64,000 nucleotides of DNA, from positions 46,205,473-46,269,472 of the forward strand of contig OX419758.1 in NCBI GenBank assembly GCA_948567375.1, in the 5' to 3' direction. The notes beneath the pieces were generated by a model. It saw nothing but the letters and a program-made list of their open reading frames with translations. It was not told the origin of the DNA and did no database searches. Source of the DNA: Lunularia cruciata. Taxonomy: Eukaryota > Streptophyta > Marchantiopsida > Lunulariales > Lunulariaceae. Position 1 is the stretch's first letter; each line of letters begins with the position of its first letter. A program made the translations under genes and the position numbers. Shown here in pieces: positions 30,942 to 42,933 of the stretch.

Positions 30942-33900
30942 TATAGTACAAACATTTTTTGGTTTTATTTTGGTTTTTTGGTTTTATTTTAAAGAAGAAG
31001 TGTATAGTTGAAATTGAATTGAACCCTAATGGCAAAGAAATAAGGAGAATTGTGTCTTTAGGTCAGACCCAAAGATGCTTACTTTGTGTCAAGAAAAAGA
31101 GAACTTGGATCGGACTTGTCAGGTAAGAAACCCAAAGTAAGGAAACTTTGCCTCTATGTAATCAACCCAATGCAAAGACAGAGTAACAACCTTCCTTCGA
31201 GTGTGCCATTCAAGAATGTACAATCAAGAAAATGGCTAAGTTGGGAGCGGGATGAAATTGATAGTGACAAGAGGAACACATGCAAAATGCATGATTATCA
31301 AGTGAGAAGTGGTTGAGGAATGATCGCACATTGTAACACTATAAGGTTAAGCCTTTTTCAAGGGATTTTCAAAATTTTAAGTAAGTATCCTATGACTCTT
31401 AGTAGTCATTCCAAAGGAATGCATATTACAAAGCTAGTGGAGAGTTTGATTTTCAAGAATCTTGAGGGAGTGAGGATTTCACATCCAAGGGAAGGGATAT
31501 TTTTCTAGAGATGAAGAGTTAGAGATCACATGATGCCAATGAGGGGTGGACAAATAACCTCCAAATCCTATGATTCAAAGGTTAGATGTCGTAGCAAGGA
31601 TCAACGTCTTGTGTAGACTTCAGATCACCTTTCTAGCTTGGAACTTGAACTTGAGTTTTCTAGGTTTCATGGCAGAAATAGCTGCAAGTAATTTTGAGGA
31701 TGGTCTTGAGGAAGAAGGAAGAGAGGAAATTTGGCTCAATGGACAAATTCAGATTGGAGATTAGTCTTAGGGAAGGAGGCTGGTGAGGAGTCCAAAGTCA
31801 TATTTTATGGGACACAAAAGTCTGCATAAGAGACCACGGAAGGATGAAATTCATTCAGTGCTCTACGTACAAAGAATGGTTACAAAGTGGATACATATCA
31901 AGACCCAATAAGGCAAAGGATCATCAAGACAATCATGGTGATCTTCAAGCTAGGCAAAGCACTTACATAATGAAGCACCAGGCGGTGTTCTTCCATCAAA
32001 TGTTTGCAAGAGAATCATTGCATTGGGCAAAGTGCTTTCACCAACAAGCAAGGCAAATGATCTAGAATTGGAGAGACAGATTGCTGCCTCATTAATTTAT
32101 GTTGTTTGCAATTCATTTTTACCTTAGATTGAATTTGCTGAGTGCAGTAGAGAGACAAAAGATGGTATCTCACTTTCACCTAAATTTGCAAAGAGAATTA
32201 GATGTAGAAGAGCAGCAATACATCTGCCAAATCCAAAGTAGCAATGACTACTTTGCTAGGACAAGACAACAAAAGAGAGTGGTGGTGACCATCCTGAAGA
32301 TGAAGAAGTAGACCCAACCCAAGGAAATGGTGTCACTAGGACAGCCATGAAAGACAAGAAGGTTAGATCCAAGGCGTGAGGTAGTATTGCAAGACCCGTC
32401 ATCGAGAGCAAAGTCAAAAGGAAAACCCAAGTACAAATCAAAAGACTCAGAGGAGGAGGAGGAAGAAGAAGAACTCACATTGCAAAGTGAGGAGTCAAGC
32501 AACATGAGTGATAGAGAACCCAAAGTTCAGAAGCAAGTGGAGGAAGCAACTAAGGAGGAAGATTGGGAGCTCCATGTGGCGATTGATTGGATGGAAGGAA
32601 GAGATATTCCTTGTTTGGAATTGCTTGCTGTTGAGATAGAAGAGCACCAAGAAGAAGAGCCAAGGTTAGTATTCAAATGAGGAACAAGAAAGAAGAAGAA
32701 TCTACAATCTGCAATTGTAGGACCAAGCAAAGTGAGTAAAGATGAAGGAGAGGAAGAGAACTTGGAAGAGATGACTCTAAAGGTGAGAAGATCAAGACTT
32801 TGGGGTAAGGCACCTTTTGAAGAAACACCAATGGAAGCAGAGTATTAAGACCAAGAAGATCCAAGAGATTTTGGTGGAGTACCATACTTGTTAAATATTG
32901 TATGTCTATTACTGTTAGAGCTGAAAAAGAAGGAGGAGGAGCTGAAGAAAGATCATTTGGAAGTAATGGATGAACTACACGTAGTGAAGTATCTAAGTGA
33001 ATACATAGCAAAGCTGAAGAGGAAGCTAACCCAAGGAGAAAAGCAAGCCAAAGAACTTTGAGTTGATGTAGTACTTTGGCAGAAGAAGCTCAAGAACTTG
33101 CAAAATGCTTTTGAGGAGCAAGGAGGTCAGCTTGAAAGTCAAGCTGGAGAATTGAGTAAGTAGAAGACATCTTTTGAGAAGCTGAAAGGAGAATTTTATG
33201 AAGCTCGTATTTAAGCTATACATTGAAAGTGATTGCAATAGTGATGGAACAAGAATTAGAGAGTTTAAAGTCTAGTGCAACAGAGCAAGATCAAGCCTGG
33301 CAGCATGAGCAAGAAGGAATAGAGAACAAGAGAGGTTGCAAGCACTTGTCATCAACGTAGAAGCCCAACTTGCATGTTATATGGAGGAGAAGAAAGTGTT
33401 GAAAGCAAAGTTTGAAGATGGACTTAAGATGTACAGTGAAGAGTTGCAGGTGGAACAAACTTGAGGCCATACATTAGAGGAAGTAGAAGACGTAGTCAAG
33501 AAGTTAAAAGTGATGTTGAAGATGGAAGTAGAAATCAAAGCAGAATAATTGAGATTGCACAAGTTGAAACTGTTAGTGCAAGAGATGAGGAAAAGAAAGG
33601 TGAAGGACATAGACATGAATAACTTGTTGATTTGCTTGAGAGAAAGAGTAGATGAAAATATGTTAGAGATATGAGATAATGTGAGTTTCAGGTTAGAATT
33701 AGTAAAGTCAGAGTTAGATCATATTAGTAGTATTCTGATGGAGAAAGTATCAATTGGATACAAAGTAAGTGAAGTAGTAGTGCAAGCGTCTTTGGGTGAG
33801 TTACTTGAGACATCAGGAGAGAGTGGGTTAGAGGATAAAGATGTAAATAGATTAGTTATGACTTCAATTAGAGTTCCAACTAAAGAGAAGATGGAATTAA

Positions 33901-34796
33901 TAGAAGATTTAGTAGTAATAGATAAGTCCAAAGTACAAGATATGAAGGAAGTTACATTGGGTGTAGAAGATGAAGTAGAAGTAGACATTGGATCGGATCC
34001 GATTTCTAATTGATTTGAGATTTGAATCAACAGATATGAAGAAATGGGTTGCCATTCCAGATCTTGAGATTGTTAGGAAGTGGTATTTTAATTAGTAATT
34101 ATCAAAGTGTTGTGCCTATTAAAAGGAAACATTTGCAATGTGGTGTTGTTCAGTTCAATATTCATATTTTTTAAGTTGAGTAAAGCAGAGTGATGTAACT
34201 TAATGCTCATCATTTTAGCTTAATTCTGAGTATCAATCCTATATGTGTTTGTGAGTGTCTAGAGAATATTGAAGTGCAAGTCAATAAGCTTGTTAGATGT
34301 TAGATTCCGCAATGCTGATTTCATTCTATGTGTTTGATCTTGAGTGGATACCAATCAAAGCAATGCCTTGACAGATCTTTGAAGAATTGTAGTGTTGATA
34401 GTATTATGCATTTGTAAGCACAATGTTGGATTGATGCAAAGCAACTTTGATCAAGAAAGTTGTGCCTTCAGTGGAAAGGTAGAACACAATTCCAAAGCAA
34501 ATTAGTTTCATAGTGAAGTAGCCTTCTTTGGGAAGGATTAAATCATCACAATCAAAGTTGATGTAAAGATTTGAATGAATTGTGATTTTAAGTGTTGTTA
34601 ATTTGTGGCAAGATTGCAAATTAGTGATTGTTACTCTCTTTTGGGTGTGGTTTCTACTTGAGAGATTAAAGAAAAACTCAAGAAGGACCGTTTGTTACAT
34701 TTTACTTTGTATTTGACCATTTTTGAATCATATCTCTAGGGGAACAAATTGTTACTTACTAATTACCACAAAAGTGATACTTGTTAGGTTGTTAGA
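30942..34796 (+). mobile_element. Giant solo LTR (3.86 kb), copy 2
   Basis: Starts TATAGTACAAACA at exactly the position where the Athila/Tat-like PPT ends in copy 1, and ends GGTTGTTAGA. A perfect 5-bp TSD, TAAGA, lies at 30937-30941 and 34797-34801, within otherwise continuous LINE-1 sequence. It is collinear with 12541-22310 minus the nested chromovirus. It contains the coiled-coil coding region and the TATA-like site at 34124. Because the whole 3.86 kb inserted with a 5-bp TSD and without pol, it must be a solo LTR. Confidence 0.85.
31200..34012 (+). pseudogene. Coiled-coil coding region inside the giant LTR (copy 2)
   Basis: Plus-strand counterpart of 19103-21515. Recognisable blocks: 31570-31764 (INVLCRLQITFLAWNLNLSF, FMAEIAAS); about 31980-32210 (VFFHQMFARES..WAKCFHQQ and FHLNLQRELDVEEQQY in shifting frames); 32387-32680 with an acidic EEEEEEEL stretch; about 33370-33650 coiled coil (LHKLKLLVQEMRKRKVKD, NNLLICLRERVD); 33681-34013 (FRLELVKSELDHISS, SGLEDKDVNRLV), ending ISN-stop. 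Stops and shifts break it, but block order, strand and peptide similarity to copy 1 are kept. Function unknown. Confidence 0.6.
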
Positions 34797-34801
34797 TAAG
34801 A

Positions 34802-36589
34802 ATTGCTCCTTGATCACCTCTCATTATGCAATAAACACTAACCTCTAATGTTGCTCAAAATGTTCCACCTTGTAGCCCACACAATCAAATATGTATAGCA
34901 ACCAATAGATAGAATTGCATAAAGAGCTTGGTAGGGAAGTCTTTCATGCTCCATGGACCTCACCTTAGAGGCATATGTGAGAGCTAAGAACAAAGCTTCA
35001 ATTTCAAGAGGCAAAAATCATGTTTCAACAAGCAAACTCCTTATGTTTATAAGGAGTTTGAGTCCTCACACCAAGTTAATCACATAAAAACACTTTATGA
35101 CCTCTCTCAAACTTTTGCCACCATGACCCCAAATTTGAGCACCATAGAGAACCATTGGTTGTACAAGAGATCTGAACAACACATTCTTCAAATCCCATGT
35201 GGTAAAATAAGCAATTCTAGAGAAATTCATGAGTGAATACAAAGCTCTAAACCTTACATTAATTCTATTCTTTGCACAAGTAGACCAGCCATAGTCATGA
35301 GAAAGCTCAATCTCCAAGTACTTGTAAGAAGAAATATGCTCTAAGTGATTACTATCAAAGAAGAAAGGTGTGATACCTTTAGAACCTTGGACTTATCAAG
35401 GTTCACCTTCATCTTTTTTTAATTACAAAACAAAAGGAGAGAATCCAACAACTTTATGAACTCTCTAGATTTTTGGAGAGGAGCACTATTTCATCTGCAT
35501 AAAGGAGTGCATGTATCATCAAAGAGCCAAAATGCACACTTATAGCTCCAACTTCCATGAGTACTCTCTTTGGGTCATAAACAAAGATTTCAAACAAAGT
35601 TAGAGATAGAAAGTAACCTTGGATCACCTCCATTATGCTTAGGACATCTTGAGAACTCAAATATGAGAGTCTCACAACCACCTTGTCATAGAGTCTAGAG
35701 ATAGCACCAATCAAATCTAGTGAAACACCAACTTTATTAAGTCTCTCACTTAGAGATTTCCTAAGCACCTTATTCAAGATCTTCTTGAAATCAATAATTG
35801 TAACATAGAGAGATCTTCTAACACCTTTGGACTTCCACCACAAAATATGAAGTACTAATAGATGATGCAAACCAGCTTGGCATTTGGCACAAATTTTGTG
35901 CGTTTCAGCCCAAGTACTCAACTTGGGTTTCAAAATTTGACCATATAACTTGGAAAAGATACTACAAACTAGTATGGTATGGTGATTGGTGACAACATCC
36001 CTCTGGCCAAAATTATGAATGAGAACTACCTTCTTCAAGCACCATCTATCAGAAAAGCTACCTCTAATTACTTCATTCAAGAGAGAAGTGAGTACAAGAA
36101 TCAAATGATTGATATCCTATTTCAAATTTCAACACAAATTCCATCAAGGTCTTCAATCTTACCATCGGCCAACTTCTTGAGTTGGTACTTGACATCCGCT
36201 TTAGAGATGGTGCAACAAGATCCAAGGCTAGGTGCCATGCATGGAGCATTAAAGAAGAAGTATAGATCCTTCATATAGTTACAGAGCTCTTTCAAGTCTA
36301 GCAATGGAGATGGAGATCTAACAACAACCTTCTTCCAAACGGCCTTGGGATTGCTCCTCAGTTCAGTGTTCAACTTAGCCCCCCTTAAGTCCCAAAATTT
36401 TTTGCTTCTTGCACTTCACCAACTTTCTATAAGAGACAAAAGAAAGTTTTTGTGTAGTTTGATCAAGAGACCTATCTATAGCTTTGATCCTTGCTATTTT
36501 ACAATAAGCATCATACCACCTATTGCAAGGGAGACCAAGTCTCTTCTTGTGATATGCTCTTGGAAACAAACTAGTTGATGTAAATTGAA
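34802..36589 (-). pseudogene. LINE-1 reverse transcriptase region
   Basis: Minus strand: 36122-36373 and 36375-36569 give the pre-RT linker (AYHKKRLGLPCNRWYDAYCKIARIKAIDRSLDQ). 35454-36104 (216 codons) holds RT blocks NHHTILVCSIFSKLYGQI, VTIIDFKKI, MEVIQGYFLSLTLFEIF and ALLYADEIVLLSKN, in which the YADD box is YADE. 35066-35317 gives the post-RT FSRIAYFTTWDLKNVLFRSLVQPMVLYGAQIW. Compared with LINE-2 it has different stops and shifts, so the two decayed independently. Interrupted at 36590 by chromovirus B1. Confidence 0.85.
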
Positions 36590-37048
36590 TGTAACAATAT
36601 GGATTTTATAAATGAGTTAGTTGAGACTAACAAAGCAAATAAGCCAAAGAATTATAAGAATATTCTAGAAGCATCTAAGAAGTTACTTGGTACTTTCTAA
36701 GTATAAGGTAATGTGCATATCAAGTGGTGACTTCTAGAAAGAAGTTTCCTAACTAGCTTAGCATGCACACCAAGTACATGGCTTCTAGAAGGAAGCTTCC
36801 CAACTAGCTTAGCTTGCATGTCAAGTAGGCAACTTTTAGAAGGACGCTTCTCAAGAAGCTTCCCAATTAGCCTGGCTTGCACTCTAAGAAGGCAACTTTT
36901 AGGAAGCTTCTTGAGAAGTTTCTCAAGAGCCTTTTATGTTATTTATAAATAATAAAGCCCAAGCTCATGCTAGGCATTTGGAGTTCCCTCATTCAAGAGC
37001 CCCAATGTGATCTTTCACTGCTCTTATTTCTCTCCTTGGTCTTTTATA
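36590..37048 (+). mobile_element. 5' LTR of chromovirus B1
   Basis: 459 bp from TGTAACAATATGG to CTTTTATA (decayed CA end). Contains TTATTTATAAATAATAAAG near 36948-36957 as a TATA region, and several GAAGCTTC/TTCTAGAA motifs (36729-36915), more eroded than in B2. Confidence 0.9.
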
Positions 37049-37049
37049 T

Positions 37050-37064
37050 TTGTATTAGAGCAAG
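37050..37064 (+). other. Primer-binding site of B1
   Basis: TTGTATTAGAGCAAG, one base from the LTR, like the B2 site TGGTATTAGAGCAAG. An initiator-methionine tRNA-type primer site with one change. Confidence 0.8.
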
Positions 37065-38170
37065 AATGGGATGGATGGAATCTATGGATTACCAAATCTA
37101 TTTTTGCTAAACCATTGGGATTTTTTTTGTCCATGTACTACCCAAGCATCGTTTCATGAAATTCATCATCTCACACTTTGGGTGGAAATTTTTTAATATG
37201 ATCATCTTGTACAACAAACCCTTGGTACTTCCAATTGTAACTTATGAAGAACAGTGGACTCGTTGCATCTACATGTTAGTGTAGATAATTGTAGGTAGTT
37301 TGATATAGTATTATCCATGGCAACAATGTCTAAAGTTATTATTATTATGCAATAACAAATCAAGCATCTTACTTGATTTTTGGAAGAACAAGACCATCAA
37401 TGACAAGAGCATACAGAGAGAGAACACCATTTTGAGAAGGAGAAGAGAAAATCCAATTTCCAAAGCCTAAGGCACTTGAAGGCAAGAATCTCTTGGACAT
37501 AATGGAGAATTTTGTGTTTGATTGTGAATGTTATTTTGAAGTTATAAATCTTTAAGATGACAAGAGATATATTCTCTTGGCTTCAAGCCAAGTAGATAGA
37601 GTGGTAAAATTATGGTGGCAATTCCAAGTGGAGCAAGCTCAATGGAAATTTTTTGTGCCAATTTTGATATGGCAAGAGTGAAATAATTGGGCAATTCCAC
37701 ATGCCACACAAGATAGATTGGCAAAAGTGAAACAAATTGGTTCTATAAGAAGTTACATCACTCAATTCTAGAAAATCATAATGAAAATTCTAAATATACT
37801 AGAAAGTGAAACTCTAGATCAATTTGTGAGAGGTTTAAAGTCATGCACCAAATAAGAAGTGACCATATAGGAGCCTAAATATTTAGAATAAGCCATGCAA
37901 TTGGTTGAGCACTTTGATTATTTGGTTGCAACACTTGGTCTTGACCTTGGCCATCACAAAACCTACTCACACACTACACATGGGTGGAGGAGCCGGCACC
38001 AATGGAGATCAATGCCATCCAATGCAGACCACTTGCCATTATAGATAGGGAAGATTATAACAAAATGGAGGTTGCTTTTATTATCACCAAATTGTGCATC
38101 ACATTGTTGAATATCCATCAAGAATAAATGACTCCGACAATTCATCCAAATGGAGTTCATAGAATGTGAT
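37065..38170 (+). pseudogene. gag of chromovirus B1, decayed
   Basis: Plus-strand sequence collinear with B2 gag. The frame is riddled with stops. The zinc-knuckle region near 38065-38106 reads NGGCFYYHQIVHHIVEY, so two of the three knuckle cysteines have become tyrosine relative to the intact CX2CX4HX4C in B2. Upstream, peptide pieces such as FKPSR, YSLGFKPS and CERFKVMHQ can be aligned to B2 in broken frames. Confidence 0.65.
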
Positions 38171-38580
38171 GATCAAAGAAATGAAGAATCTAATAGGAAA
38201 ATTCAAGCCACCTATTGAGAACTTGATTACTTCAAATCGGATTGAAAGTTCAACCTATACAAGTTGTTTCACTTGCAAGGTATTATCTTTGATTGTGATT
38301 GTAGGATTTTGGTTGATTTTGGAAGTTTGGAGAATTGCATATTCATGTAATTAGCAAAGGAATTTAGTATTCTTATAAAGCTAATAATTGGAAATAGATT
38401 GATGATAGTGGATGGTAGAAATTGTTTTGCATTTTGTATCTCACATCCTATTACATTCAAGATTGGAAAGAAGTATTTGGAGTGAATGAGATTTGTAGTG
38501 GCACCTCTACACTATGATGTCATTTTAGGTTTACCTTGGCTTGAACATCATAAGGTTCAATTTGATTGGATGTGATGATA
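38171..38580 (+). pseudogene. Protease of chromovirus B1, decayed
   Basis: 38166-38354 begins a protease-like stretch (ENLITSNRIESSTYTS), collinear with the B2 protease (SSNGVEGSTYAS). The active-site equivalent (VGFWLILEVWRI in this frame, VDFGSSENCM in B2) is out of frame. 38460-38570 covers the C-terminal pocket (CHFRFTLA, equivalent to YDIILGLPWLEHHK). Inactive. Confidence 0.65.
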
Positions 38581-38599
38581 AATCCAAGTACAATACCAA

Positions 38600-40150
38600 G
38601 TACAATACCAAGGTGAGAAGTACCAATTAGTTTATTTGGCACCTTTGAGTAAGACACCTAAGAATAATCAATCCCAAGATTGGAAGTTTGTCAGTAAAGT
38701 AAGCATAAAGCAAGCTTTGGAGGAAGATATTCCTATTTTTGCAGTGTGGATCAAGCTTATTGTGAATGGAAAATTTGTTGAGGACCAAAAGAATCATCAA
38801 GCAATGGTTGATCAAATAGTTCAAGAGTTTGCAGTTGTGTTTCTAGATGATATGCCAAAGGGATCACCCTCTAATTGTGGTATGCACTTCAAGATTGAGT
38901 TATTCCTAAGAAATACTCCAATGAGTAGACCAATCTATCATCTCTCACTAAAGAAGTTGGGGAATCTTTGAATAACACTAATAGAGTTGTTAGAGAAGGA
39001 TTCCATACAATATATCACATTTCCTTGGGGAACACTAGTACTATTTGTCCCAAAGAAGGATGGAGAACTTCACTTTGTATTGATTATTGTCGCCTTGATA
39101 AATAAACAATGAATAATGCATATCCCTTGTCTCAAATTGATAGCTTGCTAGATCAATTGAGTGGAGCAAAATACTACTCCAAGTTGAATCTCCAAAGTGA
39201 CTATTGGTATATTTCCATAGATAGAGAGGATGTGCAAAAGATTACTTTTTTCATAAGGTATGGGCATTTTGAATGGAAAGTTCTACCTTTTAGGGTCACT
39301 AATGCTCCAATAGTCTTCATGAATCAGATGCATCAAGTGTTGGATGGGCTATTGGATTGGTATGTGATGGTGTTCTTGGATGATATTTTAATTTATAGCA
39401 AGACAAAGGCAATACATGAAAATCACATGCACGAAGTCCTAAGATGATTACATCAATGGAAATTTTATTGTAAGAAGTCAAAGTGTGCATTTTGGCAAAA
39501 TAAAGTTACCTTCTTGGGTCATAAGATTTTATAAGAGGGGATCAAAATGGAAGAGGAAAAATTCAAACCATTATTGATTGGTCTATTCCAAAGGATGTCA
39601 TAGACGTTCGAGCATTTAATGGATTGGCAAGTTTTTACCAATGGTTCATCCACTAGTATGCTCATGTAGCCGCACCATTTGACCGACCTCTCGGAGAAGG
39701 CCTCAAGCTTTTAATGGACCACCAAGCATGAAGAAGCATTCTAGCAGCTAAAAATATGGTGTCTTCAAGACACATTCTTCAACCATATGATATTCAACTA
39801 CCTTATGTGGTTGATTTTGATGCTTTTAACTTTATCATTGGAGTTGTGTTGCAACAGGAATTCCTTACAAGTTACATCCCATTGCATTTATGTCTTGTTG
39901 ACCAAACACTATAAAAATAAACTACTCTGCTTGAGATAAAAGACAACTAGCAATGGTATATTCTACCAAGGTATAGAGATATTATCTCTTGGGGAAACAA
40001 GTGATCATGCAAACTGATCATAAACTCTTGTTGCAAACATAATATTTGGAGCACATGATGAGTCAATATCATTGATAAGAGGCACAACTATAGTTTTTTG
40101 ACCTCAAACTTAAGTACAAACCTGGTAGGTTCTATATCATCCTTGATGTC
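38600..40150 (+). pseudogene. RT and RNase H of chromovirus B1
   Basis: 38636-38971 gives the RT N-terminal part (DQIVQEFAVVFLDDMPKG, NTPMSRPIYHLSLKKL). 39109-39447 gives the palm: NNAYPLSQIDSLLDQLSGAKYYSKLNL, FEWKVLPFRVTNAPIVFMNQ and VMVFLDDILIYSKT, so the FLDD catalytic pair is kept. 39448-39760 continues after a stop (KFYCKKSKCAFWQ, VTFLGHKI). RNase H is visible only in fragments to about 40130. Stops at 39448 and elsewhere inactivate it. Confidence 0.8.
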
Positions 40151-41345
40151 TTATGACAATGACGTAATTGAAGTCTCTTCTTCTCATCAAGATGGCAATT
40201 ATGATGGTGTCAATCAACTCAAAAGTCCAAATTGAGTTTAGGATTGCTTTACAACAAGACTTCTTCTTTTTTATGGTACAAGGTCATCTTGCAACACATG
40301 ATAAGGAATACACTACCTTCTTCTTCAAGGAAGACCTTCTATTTTGTAAGAACCGGATCTATATCCCAACCAAAGGTGATCTACAACTTGTTTGCCTTTA
40401 AGAATCCCATGACTTACCAATCATTGGTCACATGGGTGTGGACAAGACCTTAGATATCCTTCAACGTTAATGGTGGTGGCCCAACATAGCACAAGATGTT
40501 CAAGAGTTTGTCCAATCTTGTGAGAGTTGTCAATGCAACAAGGCCAACAACTAGAAACTGAGTGGACTCCTTCAACCCCTTCCCATCTCATCTACTTGAT
40601 GAACGCATGACTTAAGATCTCATCACATCCTTACCCAAGACAAAGCAAGGTCACATGCAATCATGGTGTTTTTCCATAAGTGTAGTAAGCAAATCCATTT
40701 GACACCAGCCTTTGATATAGTGGATGTTCTAATATTGGCCTCAATCTACTTTTACAATGTCTTATGGGATGCCTTGTATACTCATCTTTGACTGTGATCT
40801 TTGATTCACCAAAAAAAATTGGCAAGCATTCTTCCAACTACTCAATACCAAACTTGTTTTTCCCATGACCTGTCATCCTCAAACTAATTGACAAACTGAA
40901 CATGCAATTTGCACCTTGGAAGATATGCTTTGTACTTTTGTAAACATTCATCATACCAATTGGGATGAATGTCTTGCAGTCCTCCAATAATTCCAAATAT
41001 GCAAGCACCAAATTCTCTCCCTTCTTCCTTAATTTTGGCCAAGACCCACTTGTTCTAGATTCCCTTGTAACTTTTCCTCCATCTTATGTTCCTCATACTT
41101 CCACCTTCTTGACCACAATATCCTAATCACTATAACAAGCTAAATCTCATCTCCTTGTTGCTCAAAATCATCAAAAACAATATATTGATCAACATTTTTA
41201 TGATCTCACTTTTCAACTTGGTGTTAAGTTCATGCTTTCTTCTTGGAACCTACCTCTCCCAATTGATACCCCAGTTCATAAACTTCTCCTCATTAGATAG
41301 GTCTATTTGATGTCACCCAAATCATTTCTTCTATTGCTTATCAAC
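40151..41345 (+). pseudogene. Integrase of chromovirus B1
   Basis: Collinear with B2 integrase. 40168-40401 is the pre-integrase/zinc-region stretch (EYTTFFFKEDLLFCKNRIYIPTKGDL). About 40430-40560 in another frame gives the HMGVDKTL and FVQSCESCQCNKA-like zinc region. The core acids are in scattered frames near 40610, 40790 (SDLDL/F) and 40880-40910 (HPQTN). Followed by the GPF module and, from 41351, the chromodomain. Not functional. Confidence 0.7.
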
Positions 41346-41636
41346 TTGCCTTGCTTTGTCATATGAAAATCCACCTTGTCTTTCATGTTTCCAAGTTGAA
41401 ATCCTTTATTGCTAATCCATCCTTTTTCTCATATCCAACTTACTCTTCTTCCTTGCACATTGCCACATTCAACATGGCCGTCAACAACATAATGAGTACA
41501 AAACCCTTTGGAAAAGGTATCCCCTTTATGATATTATTTGGGAGCCTCTTTCTCATCTCTACAATGCATAACAACCATTTAGGAGTTTGAAGCTTCCATG
41601 GTGAAAAGGAAGTCACCAACTAATGGTGAGGAATTA
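41346..41636 (+). pseudogene. Chromodomain end of B1 pol, and PPT
   Basis: 41351-41590 opens with CHMKIHLVFHVSKLKSFIANPSFF, matching the B2 segment that precedes its chromodomain. The chromodomain itself is out of frame (FGKGIPFMIL... equivalent of the B2 WYPLHDATWEP). The purine-rich GGTGAGGAATTA at 41625-41636 is the PPT before the LTR start. Confidence 0.7.
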
Positions 41637-41648
41637 TGTAACAATATG
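41637..41648 (+). mobile_element. First 12 bp of the B1 3' LTR
   Basis: TGTAACAATATG, identical to the 5' LTR start at 36590. The LTR stops here because LINE-2 inserted; it resumes at 56581. The insertion duplicated an ACAATATG/ACATATG-like target. Confidence 0.85.
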
Positions 41649-42133
41649 AAACAAACAATGAAATATAAAGCCCGGAAGACCCAAAGAGTCCAAAGGTTGA
41701 AAACACAATACAAAACACATGAAATGTGAGCCTAGGCAAGAGCCTAGGACATATGACCAATTTGTAGCAAATTGATCCGATGTAAAATAATCTTGGCCAT
41801 ACACTTGCCTAATGCTAAAGCCTCAATCTGTAAGAGAATTGAGAAATCACTACAACTAATTTGATGTCTATCTCTGATCTGCTGGTAACAAGGACATTCA
41901 ACAAACACATGGTGCTCATCCTCAACTTTGCTCATAGTACACAATATGCAAAGTCGCATGAAGTGCTCTATCTGCTGCCAATGTCCTTGTTCTACTTTTA
42001 GTCTATCAGAGCTAGTTCTATACTGAGCAATAACATGTCTAAGTTAAGTAGAAATCCTAGCCAAGAGATAATCTTGCTCACAATACATCAACATAAGATT
42101 TAAAAATTGCTAAAAGAACACCATCTTGGTACT
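41649..42133 (-). pseudogene. LINE-2 ORF2 C-terminus with Cys/His motif
   Basis: 41744-41959 (71 codons, minus) encodes RLCILCTMSKVEDEHHVFVECPCYQQIRDRH, i.e. C-x2-C...H-H...E-C-P-x-Y, the zinc-binding motif found after RT in several LINE clades. LINE-1 and LINE-3 have the same region in decayed form. Confidence 0.85.
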
Positions 42134-42933
42134 GGTGTTGTGGGGAATGTTTGGTCTTGAGGGTGCACCAAGCACATGGCTGCTTGTGCTCAGTTTGTCC
42201 CTATTGTCTTTCTTTTGGATTTTCTCATTGTCACGGGGTGATCTGTTTCAAGATTGCACTGGCACTTGGCTGCTTGTGATTAGATGGCTCTGTTTATCAT
42301 TGGCTCACACCTTGCCATTCAGAGTCCTATTCTTGCACTCTTGTCTGGTCAGCAATCCTCTCTCTATGGTTTCTTGAGTTGGGCTTGTCTAGAATTATTG
42401 TTTGTCCAAGTTCACTAGCTAATGTTCAAGTTAGTTAGAGATGGTTTATATTTATCGGGGCGACAATGAACTTTTTCTGACAAGTCATAACCCTTAAGCT
42501 AGTTTCAGATCAATGTGACCAGATAGTGGGAAGGATCTCCCTATGTAGCATGACTGGGAGCTCCTAGAATAGAGTCCTCTCTGACACTTTCACGGATTGA
42601 AATATTCACATTTGACCATGGAGAACTACAAATACACCACAACATCATCCTTGCAATTTACAACATTCGGAAGAAATACCCAACTCCAGACCAAACAGGG
42701 ATCACCTAAGTTCCAACTGTCCAAGCACATCAGAAGATAGATTCAACCTATCTTCTAAATGCATTCCCTATCCCTTACAGTTTGTTGCCTTCTTGTCTTG
42801 TCGTAGCTGTCTCATGATCCATCTTAAGTCCTCCCTTTGTCCGGCCTCTCCTTCGTGAGTTCTCCTCTATCCAACATCTCCTTCAAGAGTTCTCCTTTGC
42901 CAACACTCATCACATCAAACTCTCATTCGAATG

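Noticed and set aside
41637-41760. First read as the 3' end of chromovirus B1 with a missing 3' LTR
   Set aside because: The first 12 LTR bases are present and the LTR resumes at 56581 with the matching TSD TTGAA at 57087, so the LTR is interrupted, not missing.
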